Of a stretch of DNA of 15,383 nucleotides, positions 11,701 to 15,383 are shown in pieces. The position numbers and the translations under genes were made by a program. Origin of the DNA: an uncultured Lachnospiraceae bacterium (GTDB lineage: Bacteria > Bacillota > Clostridia > Lachnospirales > Lachnospiraceae); NCBI GenBank assembly GCA_910588965.1, contig CAJUSO010000065.1, positions 1 to 15,383 on the forward strand, written 5' to 3'. How positions within the stretch are numbered: position 1 is the first letter of the stretch; every line of letters starts with the position of its first letter. The notes beneath the pieces are model-generated. The model ran no database searches, was not told the DNA's origin, and saw nothing but the letters and a program-made list of their open reading frames with translations.

Positions 11701-14323
11701 TATCCTCGGGGTTTCCCCCTGTGCCATTTGTATGGTTTCCTTCCGTCCCATTGCTTTCCCCGCTGTTTTCCATATCCTTAATCCCTGGGATTTGGGGGAT
11801 TTTGGGCAGGAGGGTTTTTAGCGTATGGATGGTGCAGTATTTCTCATTTTCCAAGTCCCCGGACAGGAGGTAGGGCTCGTCCTCTGTATTCGCCGACCCG
11901 CCCACGATATACACGCCTGTCTGGCGCAGTTTTTTGGGGCAGTATTCATTGGCCAGCATCCCGGATTTCGTGCAGATGGTGGCGCTTACATGGTGGTCGC
12001 AGTATTCCGTAGGCGCTGTCCCAGCTGCAAAATACTCTGTCTCGAACATGCTCCCGCGGGGGTCTGCGTCACAGAGCCCTTCCACTGCCAGCTTCCCGGA
12101 TTTCTTGCATACCTCTGCCGTAACGATCCCTTCCGGCTTTTCAAAATCCTTCTGGGGCAGTTGTTCATGGATGCGCCCCATAATGTTTTTCCATAGCTTT
12201 TTGGGGTTCCCGGTCAGGGCGTTGTCCTGGGGGGAATTGTCATCGTAACCGCACCACACAGAACAGGTATAATAAGGCGTATACCCGGAAAACAGCACGT
12301 CCCGGTTCTTGGTGGTGGTCCCTGTTTTCCCGGCGGTAGGCATATTGCTGAAATTGGCGGCAGTCCCCGTGCCTTTGGTGAGTACGTCTTTCATAGCGTC
12401 GGTCAGCAAGAAAGCCGTAGTCTCCTTTAATACGGTGTGGGTGTCCGGCGCATTGTTAATCAGCACGTTTCCGCTGTGGTCTAAGATTTTTGTATAGAAC
12501 CGGGGCTTCTTATAAGTGCCTTTGTCCGCAATGGTGGCGTAGGCCGCCGTCAGTTCCAGGTTAGTTACCCCATTGGTAATGCCGCCCAGGGACAGGGATT
12601 CCACCAGGTCCTCCGGGGCTAAGGTAGTAAAGCCAAAGTTCTCCAGGTAGTCGTAGCCTACTTGGGGGGAGATATCTGCTAAGGTCTTTACGGTCACCAC
12701 ATTGATGGATTCGGTAATGGCATAGCGGATGGTGGTGAACCCATGGTAGCTGTTGTCGTAATTCCGGAGCGGGGTCCCGTTCGAATAGCTGAAGGGGCAG
12801 TCGTCCTGGACGGTGGCAAGGGTCATGCCGGCCGTGTCCAAAGCGGGGGCAAAAGCTGCCAGCACCTTGAAGGTGGAACCGGGCTGCCGGGTGGTGGAGG
12901 TGGCCCGGTTCAGGGTGCGGCTACCGGTCTTTTCCCCGCGCCCGCCCACGATGGCTTTCACGTCCCCGGTATATTGGTCCATAATCGTGACAGAGGCCTG
13001 GGGCTGCATGGTGAATACAACGGATTCGCCCCCTCCCGGGATACTGTCGCCAGGTTCCAGAAGCTCTGCCTTGTAAGCGTCGATGGCTGCCTGGGCTTCT
13101 TCGATGCTGGGAAAATTCAGGGAATAGTCCGGGTTAGCCGCACTGTAATAGGAAATCATGGTCTGGTCGCTGAAATTTTCCATGGAGCCGTCTTTCCGTT
13201 CAATGGTCAGCCGGTAAGAGAAGGAATATTGGGGTTCGGTGGAGTAATTATCCAGGTTGTTGACCTCCTCGTCGCAAATTTGCTGTATGCCCATGTCCTG
13301 GGTAGAGTGGATGGTCAGGCCGCTGTTGTAAATAGCCTTGTACGCCTGGGTGTCCGTATACCCTTTCTTCTCCACCAGATCCTGTACCACCTGGTCAATG
13401 AGCGCATCCACAAAGTAGGAATTGGGGTTTTCTTCTGCGTATTCAATGTTTACCTGCTGGATGCGGGAGTAGACGTCGTCTTCTAAAGCTTCCTGGTATT
13501 GTGCCTCGGAAATGAAATTCTGTTCCTTCATATTCTTCAGCACCAGCTTCTGGCGTTTCTTGTTCTCTTCCGGGTGGCTGACCGGGTTGTAGGCGGAAGG
13601 GTTTTTGGTGACGCCTGCAATGACAGCCCCTTCTGAGAGGGTGAGCTCGGATACATCTTTGCCGAAATAACGGCGTGAGGCTGCCTGCACCCCCAGGGTG
13701 TTCTGCCCCAGGTTGATGGTGTTCAGGTAATTTTCCAGCACCCATTCCTTGGATTTTACCTTGCTCAGCTCCATGGCCAGGTACTGCTCCTGGATTTTAC
13801 GCTGTACCTTCTCTATGCCAGACTGGTTTGTCCAGCCTTCAAAGACATTATTTTTCAAAAGCTGTTGGGTAATCGTGCTGGCTCCCTGGTCAAAATGGAA
13901 TCCGTTGCGGATGCCGGAGAACCCGGCCCGGATAATCCCTTTGAGGTCAATCCCGTTGTGTTCATAGAAACGCTCGTCCTCGATAGCCACAAAAGCGTGC
14001 TGGAGGCTGAGGGGGATTTCGTCCAGCGTCACATACACCCGGTTGGAGCCGGAAGCCACCAGGGTGGCAATCTGGCTGCCCTGGTTGTCAAGGACAACCG
14101 ACAGGTAGCCGGTAGGGGTAGGGTCTATGTCGGAAATATCCGGGGCAGAGGCGATAATGCCTTTGAATGCCCCAATCCCGGCGCAGCCCCCGATTATAAC
14201 AATTGCTAAGAAGAAAAGGAGCAGGGCTTTAAAAAAAATGACAGTGAGTTTCTTGCGTATCGGGGATGCAGTAGATGTAATCTGCCGTTCCTTTGCAGCC
14301 AGGCTTTTTTTCCCATAATTCAT
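11612..14323 (-). CDS. Class A penicillin-binding protein (PBP1A-type transglycosylase/transpeptidase)
   Basis: This bifunctional enzyme polymerises and cross-links peptidoglycan outside the membrane. It is 903 residues with a membrane anchor at about 25-50. The glycosyltransferase GT51 domain shows EDERFYEH (115-122, catalytic Glu) and QGASTITQQLLKN (146-158). The transpeptidase has STFK (483-486, nucleophile Ser), SIN (539-541) and KTGTT (666-670). Two similar cysteine-containing segments follow (CKKSGKLAVEGLC and CTKSGMLANEYC, about 739-795). The tail from about 850 is a disordered Gly/Glu/Asn/Pro-rich stretch of 14-residue repeats. The start at ATG 14323 has AAGGAGG six to seven bases upstream; upstream open frame is not PBP-like. 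The gene is transcribed alone, divergent from yigZ. Confidence 0.95.
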   Translation of the reverse strand: MNYGKKSLAAKERQITSTASPIRKKLTVIFFKALLLFFLAIVIIGGCAGIGAFKGIIASAPDISDIDPTPTGYLSVVLDNQGSQIATLVASGSNRVYVTLDEIPLSLQHAFVAIEDERFYEHNGIDLKGIIRAGFSGIRNGFHFDQGASTITQQLLKNNVFEGWTNQSGIEKVQRKIQEQYLAMELSKVKSKEWVLENYLNTINLGQNTLGVQAASRRYFGKDVSELTLSEGAVIAGVTKNPSAYNPVSHPEENKKRQKLVLKNMKEQNFISEAQYQEALEDDVYSRIQQVNIEYAEENPNSYFVDALIDQVVQDLVEKKGYTDTQAYKAIYNSGLTIHSTQDMGIQQICDEEVNNLDNYSTEPQYSFSYRLTIERKDGSMENFSDQTMISYYSAANPDYSLNFPSIEEAQAAIDAYKAELLEPGDSIPGGGESVVFTMQPQASVTIMDQYTGDVKAIVGGRGEKTGSRTLNRATSTTRQPGSTFKVLAAFAPALDTAGMTLATVQDDCPFSYSNGTPLRNYDNSYHGFTTIRYAITESINVVTVKTLADISPQVGYDYLENFGFTTLAPEDLVESLSLGGITNGVTNLELTAAYATIADKGTYKKPRFYTKILDHSGNVLINNAPDTHTVLKETTAFLLTDAMKDVLTKGTGTAANFSNMPTAGKTGTTTKNRDVLFSGYTPYYTCSVWCGYDDNSPQDNALTGNPKKLWKNIMGRIHEQLPQKDFEKPEGIVTAEVCKKSGKLAVEGLCDADPRGSMFETEYFAAGTAPTEYCDHHVSATICTKSGMLANEYCPKKLRQTGVYIVGGSANTEDEPYLLSGDLENEKYCTIHTLKTLLPKIPQIPGIKDMENSGESNGTEGNHTNGTGGNPEDTESPDGTHGEPEEDNGSPDGTRGEPQEDT

Positions 14324-14414
14324 AGAGGGCCTCCTTATATTCCTGTTTCTGGAAAACATATCTTGCATGATAAAAGTTTTGGCATGGTAATAGTGTAGAT
14401 ACTGAATAGTTACC

Positions 14415-14423
14415 ATTATAGCA
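14415..14423 (-). promoter_or_regulatory. PBP gene promoter (extended -10)
   Basis: On the minus strand TGCTATAAT is a perfect extended -10 element about 92 bases before the PBP start codon. The -35 position (TTTCTT at 17 bases) matches consensus poorly, which is common when an extended -10 is present. Confidence 0.55.
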
Positions 14424-14456
14424 AAAAAGGGAGTGCAAAGAAAGGGGGAATTCCTT

Positions 14457-14475
14457 AAGATTCTGCTAAAATCTT
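14457..14475. promoter_or_regulatory. Inverted repeat upstream of the PBP promoter
   Basis: AAGATT (14457-14462) and AATCTT (14470-14475) are separated by seven bases, just upstream of the PBP -35 region. It could be a regulator-binding site. It is short and could be chance. Confidence 0.25.
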
Positions 14476-14563
14476 GGTTTTGCCGCAGTCCTGGTAAGCC
14501 GCCGCAGGCTGCGTCCCGCAGGGGCTGCCTGCCAGGGGGATAGCTTGCAGCAGGGTTTTTTGT

Positions 14564-14592
14564 TTGCGCTCCGTGGGAAAGTATGTTAGAAT
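14564..14592 (+). promoter_or_regulatory. yigZ promoter
   Basis: TTGCGC (14564-14569) and TAGAAT (14587-14592) are separated by 17 bases, with TGT before the -10 box (extended -10). Start would be near 14599, about 39 bases ahead of the yigZ ATG. Confidence 0.55.
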
Positions 14593-14637
14593 ATCCCATA
14601 AAGGGTCGTATATTTTTTCAGATTGGAGGCACTGCAG

Positions 14638-15291
14638 ATGGACAGCACACCGAGGAAGACGTTATACCAGGGCGGTACTGGGGAAATCATTGAGAAGAAA
14701 TCCCGCTTTATCGCCACCACAGGGAGCATTACCACAGAAGAAGAGGCATTTGCCTTTATCCATAAAATAAAAAAGCAATATTGGGACGCCAGGCATAACT
14801 GCTATGCCTTTGTGGCGGGCAAATCCCACAGCCTCCAGCGGTTCAGCGATGATGGGGAGCCTGGCGGGACCGCTGGCCGCCCTATGCTGGACGTGCTGCT
14901 AAAGGAGGGCGTCCACGATGCCGTGGTGGTGGTAACCCGTTATTTCGGCGGCGTCCTCCTGGGCACTGGCGGGCTGGTGCGGGCTTACCAAAAGGCCACG
15001 CAGGAGGGGCTGCGCAACAGCCTTATCATAGAAAGGCGCCAGGGCGTCCCCCTTCAGATTGGCACGGATTACAACGGGATTGGGAAGATCCAGTATATCC
15101 TAGCCCAGAAGCAGGTCCCAACCATCAATACCTCTTATACCGACCGGGTCTTGGCAGAAGTAATGGCGCCGGTGGAGCGCCTGGCAGAGATTCAGGACGC
15201 AGTGACGGAGGCGACCAATGGCACAGCCCAGTTCCAGGTAGGCGGGACGGTGGAATTTGCCGAAATTGATGGGGAAATAAAAATTTTTTGA
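14638..15291 (+). CDS. yigZ: YigZ/IMPACT family protein (UPF0029 plus DUF1949)
   Basis: The family is widespread. The eukaryotic member IMPACT modulates the Gcn2 stress kinase; the bacterial role is not settled, and RNA or nucleic-acid binding through a ribosomal-protein-like fold has been proposed. The protein has 217 residues, the normal size. The N-terminal domain shows the family signatures DDGEPGGTAGRP (71-82) and VVVVTRYFGG with LGTGGLVRAY (96-117). The C-terminal third (about 140-217) fits the ferredoxin-like DUF1949 domain. The start was set at ATG 14638, with GGAGG eight bases upstream; an in-frame TTG at 14623 lies before that site. The gene is cytoplasmic and stands alone. Confidence 0.93.
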   Translation: MDSTPRKTLYQGGTGEIIEKKSRFIATTGSITTEEEAFAFIHKIKKQYWDARHNCYAFVAGKSHSLQRFSDDGEPGGTAGRPMLDVLLKEGVHDAVVVVTRYFGGVLLGTGGLVRAYQKATQEGLRNSLIIERRQGVPLQIGTDYNGIGKIQYILAQKQVPTINTSYTDRVLAEVMAPVERLAEIQDAVTEATNGTAQFQVGGTVEFAEIDGEIKIF

Positions 15292-15308
15292 AAAAATGAA
15301 AAAAAAGC

Positions 15309-15337
15309 TTGCATTTTTGGTGGAACTCGTATATAAT
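15309..15337 (+). promoter_or_regulatory. Promoter of the tRNA-Gln gene
   Basis: TTGCAT (15309-15314) and a perfect TATAAT (15332-15337) have exactly 17 bases between them. Initiation near 15344 would give a leader of about 13 bases before the tRNA. Confidence 0.8.
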
Positions 15338-15356
15338 ACATTTTGTTGAAAAACAA

Positions 15357-15383
15357 TGGCCCATCGCCAAATGGTAAGGCAAC
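15357..15383 (+). tRNA. tRNA-Gln, 5' part only (cut by window end)
   Basis: TGGCCCA would be the 5' acceptor strand, followed by TC, a D-stem GCC/GGC around the loop AAATGGTAA, and the start of the anticodon stem (AAC). The leading T and this D-arm are characteristic of Firmicute tRNA-Gln(UUG). The anticodon itself is beyond the window, so the amino acid is inferred from resemblance. A strong promoter lies just upstream. Confidence 0.8.

Noticed and set aside
14324..14599. N-terminal extension of the PBP
   Set aside because: The open frame continues upstream but has no PBP-like sequence, crosses the promoter, and the AAGGAGG is placed for ATG 14323.

Overview
The window looks like chromosome of a gut-type member of the Clostridia, most likely a Lachnospiraceae relative. 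This is inferred from a type III glutamine synthetase, clostridial-style AGGAGG ribosome binding sites, a class A penicillin-binding protein with a cysteine-bearing C-terminal region, a YigZ/IMPACT protein, and a tRNA-Gln at the right edge. No species can be assigned from the sequence alone.

Region 1 (1-2256) is an AT-rich graveyard of decayed accessory genes. It holds the tail of an unidentified gene, two hexapeptide-repeat acetyltransferase remnants (one frameshifted, one internally deleted), a chloramphenicol-acetyltransferase-like remnant that lacks its N-terminus and carries an in-frame stop, the left end of an IS3-type insertion sequence, and the C-terminal shreds of a large serine recombinase. 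The junctions suggest that a mobile or conjugative element once sat here and was eroded by deletions. To its right the sequence becomes richer in G+C and the genes are intact.

Region 2 (2257-4821) carries glnN (type III glutamine synthetase), preceded by a plausible promoter and a leader with a terminator-like hairpin that competes with a smaller upstream hairpin. About 320 bases follow without a gene and hold two hairpins, one a good rho-independent terminator.

Region 3 (4822-10324, minus strand) appears to be one operon. A BlaI/MecI-type repressor is followed by an M56 (BlaR1-like) membrane metalloprotease that has no penicillin-sensing domain, then a 1014-residue FtsX/MacB-type ABC permease, then its ATPase. 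The promoter is near consensus (17-bp spacing) and its -10 box lies inside an inverted repeat that is a good candidate repressor operator. The likely logic is that a cell-envelope signal activates the protease, the repressor is lost, and the ABC system is made. A 31-bp tandem repeat sits between permease and ATPase.

Region 4 (10357-15383) starts with a divergently transcribed protein whose N-terminal receiver-like domain has lost the phospho-accepting aspartate and the acidic pair. It converges, across a perfect 18-bp inverted repeat, on a class A PBP (minus strand) whose tail is made of 14-residue repeats, with one further repeat copy stranded beyond the stop codon. Divergent from the PBP is yigZ, followed by a near-consensus promoter and the first 27 bases of a tRNA-Gln gene. 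Ordinary housekeeping genes dominate the right half. The most unusual items are the M56/BlaI-ABC operon and its control region, the degenerate-receiver protein next to it, the repeat-tailed PBP and the glnN leader.
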